Origin: Chrysogorgia sp. JL179-B06
Taxonomy: Eukaryota > Cnidaria > Anthozoa > Scleralcyonacea > Chrysogorgiidae
Length of the DNA stretch: 64,000 bases
Direction of reading: 5' to 3'
NCBI GenBank assembly: GCA_035772405.1
Contig: JAYKKM010000170.1
Location: 186,001 to 250,000 of the forward strand
Shown here: positions 24,424-34,184 of the stretch, in pieces
How the letters are laid out: each line of letters opens with the position of its first letter
Position numbering within the stretch: the first letter of the stretch is position 1
The notes under the pieces: model-generated
Seen by the model: the letters and a program-made list of their open reading frames with translations, nothing else
Told to the model about the DNA's origin: nothing
Databases searched by the model: none
Translations under genes and position numbers: made by a program

Positions 24424-25317
24424 GTGTTCAATTGCGAATGTGTAACGATGTTTCATCAGTGCGACATTTGTGGAAAGACTCTTTCTAGAAAAGAGCACCT
24501 TTATCGTCATATGAAGAACATCCATGGAGAAGGTCACTCTGTACAATCAATCCCTGACGTCAATGGATCTCTCAAAAGTAATTCCTCTGAAACAGATGAC
24601 GACTTGTACACAAACGATGAGCTGGAGGGGCAAAGTGTGTAATCTTACGCAGACGAGGAAACTGGAGAAGAGACGGAGGAAGAACACCATACACTGACAG
24701 ATGAGGAAGGTAGCGAAAATTATGAAGAATCGGAGGAAGAGGGCATCAATCCATGGGAATTTATATTAAACGAAGTTTACCAAAAGATGGACCCTATATC
24801 TGACGGATCGATTGATAAATTAAACAATGCAGGGGAACCGGATTACCTATGAAGAAGCCACAAAACATGTTTATAATTCCTTGGTACCTGAATATGTGAA
24901 GGAATTTATGAAAATATACAAAAAACATCTTAAATTGTTAAAAGGTCTTCGGCGAGATGGCACTCATCGGAAGATTTGGAAAACTATGAAACGTTTAATA
25001 GAGGAAGAAGGCTACGACGAAGATGAAAGTATTGATGCTGCTGTAAATCAAAGGAAATTTCTTTTGCGACGAATGTTGACATACGCAGCCGTTATGGATA
25101 ACACTATAGACAATGGGCAATAGGACAAACTCATGTGAGAACCGAAGAAATACAGCTAGACATTCTGGGAGACGAAATCACTTCGCAAAGCTCCGACGAG
25201 GAGAAAACTTTTTATTTTTCGCTACGGGAAAAAGCGTATATTGAAGCGGATCTAGCTGATTTTCAGTCAACGAGTTCGTATAATGACTATTATAGATTTG
25301 TACTCATGAGAAGCTGA
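24424..25317 (+). pseudogene. Right-arm copy of the zinc-finger gene
   Basis: The same gene as at 22,109-22,763, inverted. The zinc-finger part is intact (CDICGKTLSRKEHLYRH), but a TAA replaces the Lys codon after EGQSV (24,640-24,642), truncating it at 72 aa. The coding sequence otherwise continues: the second ORF at 24,827-25,123 (MQGNRITYEEATKH ... VNQRKFLLRRMLTYAAVMDN) lacks the deletion seen in the left arm, and a further open segment at 25,135-25,317 ends YNDYYRFVLMRS. Each arm thus carries different lesions in the same gene. Confidence 0.7.
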
Positions 25318-27252
25318 CCTTATCGATGTATACACGTTTGACTGAAAATAAATATTATTAAACTCGCCATATGTCTTCTCTGTTTTACCAAGAGCGCCAC
25401 TTTGCTCTATCCCTTAACGAGTTTTTGATGGCTCATTAAGTGAACGCTCTGAGGCGAAATATTTGTCTTATCTATAGGCAGCCTAGCAACGCTTTGAACG
25501 TAATGCCATTTAAATTTATATTTTTCTATGTCCACACATTTTAAATCTTCGACCGTTCTTCACACTGTTTCCCGAAATGTTTCTTCCTCATAGGAATCCT
25601 GTACCCTAACGCAAGATAAGCGATAATTCGGTCAAAATCTTTAGGGTTCATCTCTCAAGTGAAATATACAAATATCAACAGTATAAGCATTAGCATAGCA
25701 ACGCTGTAATCGTATGCCGTTTAAATTTATATTTTTTCCAATTCAATATGTTTGAGATCTTGAACAGTTCTTCGCACTATTTCCCGAAGTGTTTCTTCCT
25801 CATAGGAATTGTGCATACTAAAGCAAGATAAGCCATAATACGGCTAAAATTATTAGGGTTGATATGTTTGTAGATGCCATGAAAACACAGGTTCAATCGA
25901 ACGCTGAATCCATAGCTTCAGTCGAACGCTTAAGCAATCGCACAACCCCCGGTGAGAGTCAAGGAGTCGGAATTGAAATCTGTGATATTCCAAATATAAT
26001 TAAATTTAGGGTTATGAAGGTGAAATAGGGTTAGGGGTCTACAGGGGATGTGAGGCGTTCTTAACACTAAATACGTATACGAAGTCAGGGATGATAAATA
26101 TTCCTCATTATCCCATATTGACTAATGTTTACCCATAAAATCCTAGTGTGTACCCTCAAACAATTAAATATTCCCAAGACATGCAAATATTTGTGAGTTG
26201 CGCCACTAATGACTCTTAACGACCCACGCGCTATTGTACGTGCCCATTCAGCCTTCGCTTCGTTTGACAAGTCAATCTCTTGAATAATCTAATAGCTGTT
26301 ATAATATACACCAACGTCTATAAATGCATAGTAAAGTTTGATTTCGCTTGGGCAAATCAATACGTTTGAATTCGTTCATCGTAAGGCTTCTCGAGTGGTT
26401 TGATAATCTAAGGAATCGCTACTTTATACACTAGAAGACTGACGAACTTCGTAAAGCCGTAAAGTCCGGTACATTCGTAAAAGCCGTTATGATTCATTCG
26501 ACTCCGTGATTTTTAAAATATGCTCGCCTCCATAACCTTCGTAAAGCGGGTTCATATTTGCGTAGATCTATCGAATATCTGACCGGTTTTTCAACGAGGC
26601 AATCGTATAAATCTCTGTTGGTTCATATATTCGTAGATCTGTCGATAATCTAAATTGATCGTAAAGACCATGGTATAAAACTGCGTTGATCGTGACACCA
26701 GTTATTTTGAAGGTATAACATGCTTCTTCGTTACTCTCTTTAGTTCATCCCATATCATATCCATGGCGCATGCGCTGCTCTCGGGTTTGCCTAATGTCCC
26801 ACATTCACATTGTCGTAGGGAGGCGAAGTGTATAATTACAAAGCGTTTCTTATATTATTAAAATAAATAAGGGACTACCTTTTGATAATGTAATACCATC
26901 GGAAATCAAGTTCGGAAGGTGTCGGAATAGGGGGACGGAGGAAGAGGACTAGGGTTAGTGAAGACCGATATGCATAATAATTAGGCCAAATAAAATGAAT
27001 ATTAACAATTAGGGTTTGGGATCCTACAGGTACACGAGCTAGGGTTAGGGATACTGAAGGTTTAATGACGTAATCTGAATAAATAATTAGATTAAGGTTA
27101 GAGGTCCCAAAGGTACACGAGAATAGGGTTAGGGATCGTAAAGGTGAAAGAGAAGCTTGAATAAATTAAGATGCTTAGAAATAGTGATGTCATGGGTGGT
27201 GCAAAATGCACCACCCGCACCACCCGTCTCAGAACCCCCACTCCCTATACTA

Positions 27253-27299
<47 letters not shown>

Positions 27300-27305
<6 letters not shown>

Positions 27306-27660
27306 CAAAGTGAAAAGATGGTCAACTGCCAAGAATTTAGTGACGAGATACTGACGTTTCGAGCGGAGCCCTTCATCAGAGTAAGACGAGATGAAATGAA
27401 ATAAATAGGGCTTATATATATATATGCCAAAAGGGTGTCACACCCTTTTGGCATATATATATATAAGCCCTATTTATTTCATTTCATCTCGGGCTTACAT
27501 ATATGTGCCAAAAGGGTGTCACACCCTTTTGGCATATATATATAAGCCCTATTTATTTCATTTCATCTCGTCTTACTCTGATGAAGGGCTCCGCTCGAAA
27601 CGTCAGTATCTCGTCACTAAATTCTTGGCAGTTTACCACCTTTTCACTTTGCTATATATT
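27300..27660. repeat. Penelope-like element tails, inverted and direct copies
   Basis: A minus copy at 27,303-27,436 (tail to CCAAAAGGGTGTCA) abuts a truncated plus copy (27,437-27,490) and a fuller plus copy (27,519-27,660). All carry the CTGATGAAGGGCTCCGCTCGAAACGTCAGTA core or part of it. The arrangement, with inverted copies sharing GTGTCACACCCTTTTGGCAT junctions, is typical of nested or tandem Penelope insertions. Confidence 0.75.
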
Positions 27661-27679
27661 CAAAACACTGTATACGCAG

Positions 27680-27717
<38 letters not shown>

Positions 27718-27865
27718 AGGATTTATGGTGAAGTAATATTTCGAGTGTTCCAGTTGCGAAAAATGCAACTTCGAGGCCTTCCGGCTGAAATTGAACCCGC
27801 GACCCTGCCATATAATTTTTGAAAGGATTTATGGTGAAGGGCAATTTCGACTGTTGGAATACATA
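27718..27865. repeat. Truncated SINE fragments
   Basis: Two broken minus pieces of the tRNA-Ala-like SINE (AAGGATTTATGGTGAAG twice, one followed by TTCGAGGCCTTCCGGCTGAAATTGAAC). Internal deletions remove most of the tRNA part. Confidence 0.6.
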
Positions 27866-27957
27866 CTGTAATGTATGGCTAGAATATAGCGATATTAACA
27901 TATATAGCGATATATAGCGTATTAACCAGTAGCTTTAATGTTCTTACCTTTTCCATC

Positions 27958-28140
27958 GGGATTTTTGTCGCTTGAATAATTGAGCGGATAACATCCCAGC
28001 TCACTTTCGTCATCTTGATCTCCACTTGAAAATATCGCTGTTGAATGGCCAACGGGCGAGTCAGAAAAAAAAATAATAGCAATTCGGAACTCGAGTGCTG
28101 CTCCGTACAGTTAAAGCCAGATGCGACCGAGAGTTGTGGA
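27958..28140 (-). CDS. Host gene exon, downstream half (interrupted by the viral element)
   Basis: Read on the minus strand from the element boundary: SPQ LSVASGFNCTEQHSSSEL ... FQVEIKMTKVSWDVIRSII ... KIPMEK followed by a GT donor (gtaag at 27,953-27,957). The first codons come from the target duplication and stay in the same frame as the upstream half at 59,471-59,647. I do not recognise the protein. The T-rich stretch giving LLLFFF could mark a small frame error. Conclusion: one host exon was split by insertion of the 31 kb element. Confidence 0.6.
28134..28140. repeat. Target site duplication, left (TTGTGGA)
   Basis: TTGTGGA immediately precedes the element end GTAGTCATG on the left and immediately follows CATGACTAC on the right (59,471-59,477). 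Polintons make 6-bp duplications; one of the seven bases may be a chance match or part of the TIR. Confidence 0.8.
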
Positions 28141-28146
28141 GTAGTC

Positions 28147-28190
<44 letters not shown>

Positions 28191-28865
28191 GTGTAAGGGA
28201 TTGGCACTAGCTCTTAACCAATCAGATTGCAGTATTGATTTGAATTGACCAATCAGAGAAAAGGGTATCGCATTATTTCCAGGGAGGTGTCCCAAAATAT
28301 TCAGGAGGGGAAGTCAATTTAAATCAATACTTATTGCAATTTGATCAGTTTGAGAGCCAAGTGCCAATCCCTTACACATGAAGATGGTAGTTGTTGTTGG
28401 TTGTTCTTTTCGTCGGGAAGGAAACATGGCCGCCGTGCGCAGTGAAGGTAAAAAAATTAAAAAATGTCTTTGGAAAAAAAAGTTGTTAATGGTTGGGAAA
28501 TATATATTTGAAAAAAATAAAATAAAAAGATATATGTGAATTAGTAGTAGTAGTATTTTTTAAAAAAAAAAGAAAAAAAACATGAATTGTGAATTTGAAA
28601 AAAAAGTTAAAATAAAAAAATAAAAGTATAAAAATGGTTGAAATATTTTTAAAAATAGAACGTTGAATTGTATTTTATAAAAAAAAAGGAATTGTAAAAA
28701 AGTATTTTTTAAAAAAAAATAAGAAAATGAGCGCGCGCAACGGAGATGTTACCTCAACGACGACCAGAGCTTGAAAGAGGTGTAAGATGATATACCGGAA
28801 GTAAATAGGGTATTATTTTTTTGGAAAAGGTTTTGGGGAAAGGCGTTTCCGGAAGTAGATACGTT
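28141..28865. repeat. Left terminal inverted repeat, with a private insertion
   Basis: GTAGTCATG, then (TA)n, then CATGTGTAAGGGATTGGCACT through ...GATCAGTTTGAGA (to ~28,361) matches the right end with no visible difference. An inner block (28,725-28,865, AAGAAAATGAGCGCGCG to GTAGATACGTT) matches with a handful of changes. Between them, ~360 bp (28,363-28,725) are absent on the right; this part begins with AGTGCCAATCCCTTACACATG, an inverted copy of the element end. The remaining insert is A-rich and non-coding. Confidence 0.9.
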
Positions 28866-28870
28866 AGCTT

Positions 28871-28878
28871 TATATAAG
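28871..28878 (+). promoter_or_regulatory. TATA box (TATATAAG)
   Basis: TATATAAG lies 37 bp before the ATG at 28,908. The same octamer precedes the genes at 29,654 (29,615-29,622) and 55,275 (55,235-55,242), suggesting a shared viral promoter type. The spacing favours 28,908 over the upstream ATG at 28,890 as the start. Confidence 0.55.
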
Positions 28879-28907
28879 AAGATCAACAAATGATTTTTAG
28901 AGAAGAA

Positions 28908-29216
28908 ATGGCAGGAGCAATAAAAATAATGGATGCTGCGAATATATTGGCGATAAAAGCTGAACATGTTAACGTGTTATTCAAAAAGCTTTCTTTGATT
29001 AATTTTGAAGAAAATAATGCTGATGAGATTTATTGTGAAGTAATTCAATTTAGAAAATCGAATAAACAAATTGGTCGTTTGATTGTACGCACAGCTGAAA
29101 AAAAAAGGAATATGTTGCAGATTGGATACCAACATCGAGAAGATGATGATACAGGTTCTAATAAAGATTGGATACACTGGATTAATGATGGAATAATTTT
29201 TCAAATTAAAAAATAA
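28908..29216 (+). CDS. Viral protein of unknown function (102 aa)
   Basis: Starts MAGAIKIMDAANILAIKA and ends DGIIFQIKK. It is the first gene inside the left TIR, has a TATA box and is intact. It is charged, with no signal peptide, membrane segment or recognised motif. I cannot assign a function; early accessory genes often sit at Polinton ends, which is only context. Confidence 0.6.
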   Translation: MAGAIKIMDAANILAIKAEHVNVLFKKLSLINFEENNADEIYCEVIQFRKSNKQIGRLIVRTAEKKRNMLQIGYQHREDDDTGSNKDWIHWINDGIIFQIKK

Positions 29217-29288
29217 ATGTGATTGTACATTCAGGTTTCAGCAAATAGTATTTAAAGAATCGACTATATCGCGTTTACCATCAGAATC

Positions 29289-29621
29289 ATGGCTGAATCC
29301 GATGATGAAGTAATAGATCTTTTACATCTTAAAATATTTAAGGATACGTGTTTAGCTGGGGAATGCAAGGATTCTAAATTTTATGCTGTGGTTTATATGC
29401 CCGAGGAATGCCCTATTCATTTTGGTGTTTATCTTCAGGGATTAGTAGTAAAAGATCTCAATCCAGAGTCATATCTGAATATGGTGTTGGGAGTATCTTC
29501 AAATTATTTTCTTGCAGTAATTGATCGAAAAACCGAGATCAATTTGGAAGAAGAAGTATATTTTGATTCAACAGGTACATTACGAAATATAATTGGGGGA
29601 GATATGTTCAACATTATATAA
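29289..29621 (+). CDS. Tandem paralogue A1, unknown function (110 aa)
   Basis: MAESDDEVIDLLHLKIFKDT ... HFGVYLQGL, NPESYLNMVLGVSS, DRKTEINLEE and FDSTGTLR. It is clearly a duplicate of the next gene (29,654), including the 5' leader: ACTATATCGCGTTTACCATCAG here versus ACTATATCGTTTAGCATCAG before the other ATG. Both are uninterrupted. No known domain is recognised. The duplication of gene plus leader suggests dosage or diversification of an accessory function. Confidence 0.65.
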   Translation: MAESDDEVIDLLHLKIFKDTCLAGECKDSKFYAVVYMPEECPIHFGVYLQGLVVKDLNPESYLNMVLGVSSNYFLAVIDRKTEINLEEEVYFDSTGTLRNIIGGDMFNII

Positions 29622-29653
29622 GAAGAGCGACTATATCGTTTAGCATCAGAATC

Positions 29654-29977
29654 ATGGCTGAATCAAATGTTAGAGTAATAGATCTTTTACAACTTAAAAT
29701 GTTTAAGGATGTTCATTTAACTCGTGATTGCAAAGATTCTATATTTTATGCTGTGAATTATATGGAAGAGTATCCTATTCATTTTGGTGTTTATCTTCGA
29801 GCGTTAATATTAAAAGATCTCAATCCAGACTCATATCTCAATACGGAGTTGGAAGTATCTTCAAATTGTTTTATTGCCATAATTGATCGAGAAACCGAGA
29901 TCAATTTGGAAGAAGTATATTTTGATTCAACGGGTACATTACGAAAAGTAATAGTGAATTTAGTTATGATGCGTTAG
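29654..29977 (+). CDS. Tandem paralogue A2, unknown function (107 aa)
   Basis: MAESNVRVIDLLQLKMFKDV ... EYPIHFGVYLRALILKD, SSNCFIAIIDRETEINLEE and FDSTGTLRK, ending differently from A1 (VIVNLVMMR). A TATA box (TATATAAG, 29,615-29,622) lies in the 3' end of A1. Intact; function unknown. Confidence 0.65.
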   Translation: MAESNVRVIDLLQLKMFKDVHLTRDCKDSIFYAVNYMEEYPIHFGVYLRALILKDLNPDSYLNTELEVSSNCFIAIIDRETEINLEEVYFDSTGTLRKVIVNLVMMR

Positions 29978-30151
29978 TAAATTGTTTTTTTGGATGGTTA
30001 TATAAGATGTTAGCAATGGAGAGTGTTAGATTTTAAAACAGATTGTTGTGTAAAGACAAGTGTTTGTGATAAATGATGATGAAGGATCATATTTCTACAT
30101 TTACGGAGAATAAAACATAGTTTACAAAAAGAAAACGAATACCGTGTCAAG

Positions 30152-30408
30152 ATGAAGCTTTGTATTGTCCAAATGATGATTTTATTACAGTTTTAGAACA
30201 TGTTGAAATTGTGTTGGTAAATTGTGAAGAAGTTCCTTTGCTACGACCTAATTATGCTCCTACCAAGTATCAATTTTATAAACTATTATTCCTATGTAAT
30301 TCACCAGTGCTTGGTCGTCAGTATGTATATACTCATTCACATATAGATCAATCGAGCCATATTGGAAAAGGTGTTAAAAGTATAATTGCTTGTTATATGT
30401 ATCCCTAA
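30152..30408 (+). pseudogene. CPxD/YIYT family member 1 (frameshifted 5' end)
   Basis: YCPNDDFITVLEHVEIVLVN then FYKLLFLC and YVYTHSHIDQSSHIGKGVK match the shared family layout: CPxD, a Cys before a short loop, FYKLL, YIYT, DQ-T, IGK-V. The conserved frame has no ATG; the nearest ATG (30,152) is in another frame, implying a one-base frameshift near the start. The family is described in full at 33,643. Confidence 0.5.
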
Positions 30409-30610
30409 AATATATTATCTGTACTTAATGTGATTTATGGTACCAGTAATGGAAATTATATTGTAACATTAATAAATAAAATACATTTTTATAAATCTAT
30501 CTTGCAATCACATGTATATTTAAATTCTTGTGGGGAAATATGTAATAAATTTAATGAATTAAATATTTGAAATAAACAGTTTAAAAAATATCGAGAAAAG
30601 CGTTTTTTAT

Positions 30611-30865
30611 TTAAAAAAAAGAATTTATATACACTTCTTGATCTATAAAATTATGTATATCACAATCTCCTGCAACATGTGTTGTTATATATTGTTTATA
30701 ATTGCGCTTTTTATTTTCTGAATACTCCATAACTTCCAAGTTTATATATAATTTATTCATAGGAAAGCATGGATTCAGTATTTGTTCACATTTACGTACA
30801 ATACATTTTTGATTTCGATAATTTTCTTTAAGATAGTGAAGATCATACTGTTTGGGTTTTGACAT
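30611..30865 (-). CDS. Viral ORF, possible diverged CPxD/YIYT relative (84 aa)
   Basis: Starts MSKPKQYDLHYLKENY, then VRKCEQIL, KLYINLEVMEYSE, YKQYITTHVAGDCDIHNF. The order Cys-E-x-I, a YINLEV strand, QYITTHxxxD resembles the small plus-strand family, but on the opposite strand and with weak matching. Intact. No other function seen. Confidence 0.45.
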   Translation of the reverse strand: MSKPKQYDLHYLKENYRNQKCIVRKCEQILNPCFPMNKLYINLEVMEYSENKKRNYKQYITTHVAGDCDIHNFIDQEVYINSFF

Positions 30866-31060
30866 ATTGCTTGCGTGAGGTTCAACTGAAGAATGAATCC
30901 GAAAACAAAATGTTTATTTATCTGAATTTGAAAAGCTATATATATAGAGTAAATTACTTACTACAAAAAAAAAAAAAAAGTATTTTTTGTGAAATCAAGA
31001 CCTTAAAAAAGGATCAACTGAGTGTGTGTGAAATCATTTTGGACTGTGTATTAGTACAGG

Positions 31061-31498
31061 ATGTACATGCCTCGACGAAAGACTTGGTCGTTTATTTCTC
31101 GTAGTGAAGAAATCGGTAATAAATTGTTTGAGGAAGCGAAATTAATTGGTACTCCTTCTTGTAAAATTAAATTGGATAATATCTCGTTTTTTGAATGCAG
31201 TTGTGAAACTGGAAATGAAAGTAATGGTTATATTCAAGGTGTGGTTATATTTAAAGAAGCAAACGGGGGTGGTTGGGATGATATAATACCCTACATGAGT
31301 GAAATTGTTCGATCCTATCCTGAAGATTTTTACCATCGTAAGGGTAGAACCTATGAACCCTCTACATTTATTCGATATGGAAAACGTCGTGGAAAATTGG
31401 GGAAAATGTGGAGTCGCGAAAGATCTTTGAAATTGGCAAAATATAAAAGAGAGTGGAGAAAAAAAAACAATCTTAAAAAAACGTTAAATAATACTTAA
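31061..31498 (+). CDS. YIQG/EPSTFI protein, copy 1 (145 aa)
   Basis: Contains RRKTWSFISRSEE, GTPSC, ISFFEC, GYIQGVVIFKE, RTYEPSTFIRYGKRRGK and a basic C terminus (KYKREWRKKNNLKK). A paralogue lies at 54,095-54,538 near the other end. The layout of an aromatic strand, xxLQG-like motif and a C-terminal Y..K/F..YG element is loosely like the Rep endonuclease domain of single-stranded DNA viruses, but the metal-binding His pair is not visible, so that reading is speculative. The basic tail suggests nucleic-acid binding. Intact here. Confidence 0.6.
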   Translation: MYMPRRKTWSFISRSEEIGNKLFEEAKLIGTPSCKIKLDNISFFECSCETGNESNGYIQGVVIFKEANGGGWDDIIPYMSEIVRSYPEDFYHRKGRTYEPSTFIRYGKRRGKLGKMWSRERSLKLAKYKREWRKKNNLKKTLNNT

Positions 31499-31504
31499 AA
31501 CAAG

Positions 31505-31708
31505 ATGTTTTGTTCGTACTGTTGTATGGGTGTTAAACACTGGGAACATTTTGCAATGTATTATACATGTAGAAAATGCTATGTCAACAGACAATATTGT
31601 GAATTTTGTAAAAGATATTACTCAAGATTACTTACTACTAAATTGATGTATAGTTGTAAATGTAGTGATAGAATAAAAAGATGGAAACAAAGATATAATA
31701 TTGAATAA
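31505..31708 (+). CDS. Cys-rich zinc-ribbon-like small protein (67 aa)
   Basis: MFCSYCCMGVKHWEHFAMYY, CRKC, QYCEFCKRYYS and CKCSDRIKRWKQR. It has four CxxC/CxC-type pairs in 60 residues followed by a basic end. It starts 6 bp after the previous stop. Likely a zinc-binding, possibly nucleic-acid-binding, accessory protein; family not recognised. Confidence 0.6.
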   Translation: MFCSYCCMGVKHWEHFAMYYTCRKCYVNRQYCEFCKRYYSRLLTTKLMYSCKCSDRIKRWKQRYNIE

Positions 31709-31761
31709 AAATTTTTTATTACAACAAAAATTCGTTTTTTATTTTTTTGCAAAATAGAGGG

Positions 31762-33146
31762 TTAACTCTTACCCTACGGGCGCAGTTAAAATGGGTCGTT
31801 GATGACCCGCAAAGTCGTCAATCGAAAAACACGGCACACGGTAACGCAAGATTAAAAATTGAAATTCGACAAGCGCCAGGAACATAAAATCCACGCACAC
31901 GCCAAGTTTGATTTGATTTCATAAACAACTCTGCGATTCGTGGCATTTTGAGTTTTCAAGATTCTATGCGGGCGTGCAAGATGGCCTTTTCTGGAAAAAT
32001 GTAAATTTTTCAACCTGATTTATGATAATTAATGCTAATTTATATTAACATAATGTGTTTTGTTCGGGAAATTTAAACGAACAAGTAAAAGCCGGTTTAT
32101 TGGGCTTCCAGAAAATGTATAGCTTTCGCAACAGTTATGGTTATTTCAAGAGATATCAATAGAACAACGTGGTCGTTCAATTTTTGATGTTTTTCAGCCG
32201 TAGGGAAAGAGTTAATAAGCAATAATAGGTAAATTGAAAATAATCGAAGAAAAAGCGTGAAAGGAAAAGCAGTTTATTATCTGTTGAATTGAAAATAATC
32301 AATGTAAATACAGTTTAACAAAGCAAAAAAATGTTCAGTGACAAAAAATGAACCCCCTTCTCTGCTCCCTCCTACCCCCCTCAATGAGAGTAATTATGTA
32401 AGGGTTACCCGAAGCAGAGTCTCTGCAGAGATCCCACACGCACCGGTCCACCCGCACGGGAGCTCATACTTTTAAATATATACGCAAGCTATCTATACAC
32501 TACAAAGACAATAGTTTCTGTGCATGTGGGTCAAAAAGGTCAAAATTCACCGTGTTTAGAAATGTAGGAAATAATTCACCAAATTGGCTTAAAATTTGAT
32601 ATGTGTGTTGTTTAGTCGACTTACAACGATGATGAAAAATTCAGGCGAAAATATAAAATTGATCGATGCGAAAAAATATCGGCCATTCTATATTAACTCT
32701 TTCCCTACGGGCGCAGTTAAAATGGGTCGTTGATGACCCGCAAAGTCGTCAATCGAAAAACACGGCACACGGTAACGCAAGATAAAAAATTGAAATTCGA
32801 CAAGCGCCAGGAACATAAAATCCACGCACACGCCAAGTTTGATTTGATTTCATAAACAACTCTGCGATTCGTGGTATTTTGAGTTTTCAAGATTCTATGC
32901 GGGCGTGCAAGATGGCCTTTTCTGGAAAAATGTAAATTTTTCAACCTGATTTATGATAATTAATGCTAATTTATATTAACATAATGTGTTTTATTCGGGA
33001 AATTTAAACGAACAAGTAAAAGCCGGTTTATTGGGCTTCCAGAAAATGTATAGCTTTCGCAACAGTTATGGTTATTTCAAGAGATATCAATAGAACAACG
33101 TGGTCGTTCAATTTTTGATGTTTTTCAGCCGTAGGGAAAGAGTTAA
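31762..33146. mobile_element. TTAA-flanked composite element, copy 2, nested in the virus
   Basis: The same structure as 8,719-10,102: 450-bp unit (31,762-32,215), ~477-bp internal segment, 450-bp unit (32,693-33,146), all in the same order and orientation, ending TTAA. No viral ORF is broken. It therefore inserted after or during residence of the virus in this host genome. Confidence 0.9.
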
Positions 33147-33300
33147 GAAGCGATTGTATTGTTTTTTCCTACAAAAATAAAATAAAAAATGTTTTTTTAA
33201 AAAAAAAAAGGTTTTTCCTATATAAACATTGTTAGAGAAACAAAAAATGAAAACCGATCGTTGTTGTGTAGGAATTATTTTTCACCTATAAAAAATTATA

Positions 33301-33572
33301 ATGGGTAGACAAAAAGGGGGTTTGTATTTACCCACTAGGAATAGGATTCAAATAGGTACTGGACGTAGAAAAAGAAAACAAATACGAAGGAGGGGTAGGA
33401 AAATAAAAACAAAACAAAAGGAGGTTTCTTTAATTGGATCATAAAATCTGGGATAGCAATGGCAAAAGCAATGGTTGGTGGACGGGTAAAAAGAAAAGAA
33501 AAAGGAGGTTTTTTTTATTCGGGAAGAATAATTGATGATATTACAAAAAGGACCATTAACCCTTTTTATTAA
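33301..33572 (+). pseudogene. Basic Gly-Gly core-like protein 1 (frameshifted)
   Basis: Frame one (33,301-33,444) starts MGRQKGGLYLPTRNR and carries RRKRKQIRRRGRKIKTKQ; it ends at TAA. The other frame continues from about 33,418 to 33,572 with KGGFFNWIIKSG and RKEKGGFFYSGRIID. A one-base indel in the A-rich stretch 33,405-33,425 explains the split. The repeated [QE]KGG sites inside a highly basic small protein resemble adenovirus-type core precursors cut by the viral protease at Gly-Gly (inference from the known adenain preference). Confidence 0.55.
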
Positions 33573-33642
33573 GGATATTTATAAATAGAAGCTGTTTTTA
33601 TTTTTTTGAATCAGTACTACTTCTGGTTGTCTACAGTAAAGA

Positions 33643-33909
33643 ATGTCTTCTAACTCACCCTTGCTCTGTCCGCCTCATCATCTTGTAAAAAAAATGAAAA
33701 ATGTTAAAGCGGTGTTACTAGAATGTACACAAATTATATTTCTACATCCTGAGGAGGGTGAACGTGACGGATTTTATAAAATATTATTAAAAGCTGATAT
33801 GAAGGATGGTCAAAAGTATATATATTCTTATTTGCAAGACGATTATTCAGATAAAATTGGAGAGATCATTGGATTTACTGACGAAGAAAATTTTAAAGAA
33901 AAAAAATGA
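33643..33909 (+). CDS. CPxD/YIYT family member 2 (88 aa)
   Basis: MSSNSPLLCPPHHLVKKM, AVLLECTQI, GFYKILLKAD, QKYIYSYLQDDYSDKIGEII. Intact representative of a tandem family at 30,152, 33,643, 33,906, 34,185, 34,450, 34,830, 35,276 and 35,792 (possibly also 30,611 and 36,114). Shared pattern: CPxD/H near the start, LLxCxxI, FYKLL, a KYIYT strand, DQT, IGxxVxF. All are 70-100 aa, beta-rich by pattern, without signal peptide. I do not know the family; the expansion suggests a rapidly diversifying accessory or host-interaction role. Confidence 0.6.
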   Translation: MSSNSPLLCPPHHLVKKMKNVKAVLLECTQIIFLHPEEGERDGFYKILLKADMKDGQKYIYSYLQDDYSDKIGEIIGFTDEENFKEKK

Positions 33910-34158
33910 ATCATATATTGTTCTGCACCCCTGAAGACAGTAAAAAGTTTGGGAAATGTAAGGTTAATAAGATGTGATAAAGTTACTATATACCAACCTG
34001 AGGATAGTGTTAAATTTTATAAATTAGTATTTCGTTGTAAGAGTGAAAAGGAGGATGAAAAGTTATTATATACCTACACACGTTTTGATCAAACGTTGAA
34101 TATTGGAAAGTTTGTGAAATTTAAAGAGAACAACATAAATACTGCGACATTTGTATAA
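33906..34158 (+). pseudogene. CPxD/YIYT family member 3 (frameshifted)
   Basis: The ATG at 33,906 (overlapping the previous stop, ATGA) opens MNHILFCTPEDSKKFGK; the rest of the family domain (NVRLIRCDKV, FYKLVFRC, LLYTYTRFDQTLNIGKFVKF) is in another frame from about 33,949. A single-base indel near 33,950 splits the gene. Confidence 0.55.
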
Positions 34159-34184
34159 AAGAAGACATTCAGCTGTTATGAGAG

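Larger units (their letters stand above)
19947..27255. mobile_element. Giant foldback element with ~3 kb inverted arms
   Basis: The arms at 19,947-22,990 and 24,185-27,255 are inverted copies. Both outer ends read AAGTAGTATAGGGAGTGGGG next to (TA)n tracts (19,887-19,948 and 27,254-27,304), so a TA target is possible. Near-identity is visible throughout, with scattered indels, for example ~22 extra bases in the right arm near 26,905 and single-base differences in the coding parts. Each arm carries a C2H2 zinc-finger gene reading toward the outer end. The ~1.2 kb spacer holds C-rich repeats, a tRNA-like sequence and further partial copies of arm-end sequence. No transposase is recognised, so the element is probably non-autonomous or uses the zinc-finger product. 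Confidence 0.85.
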
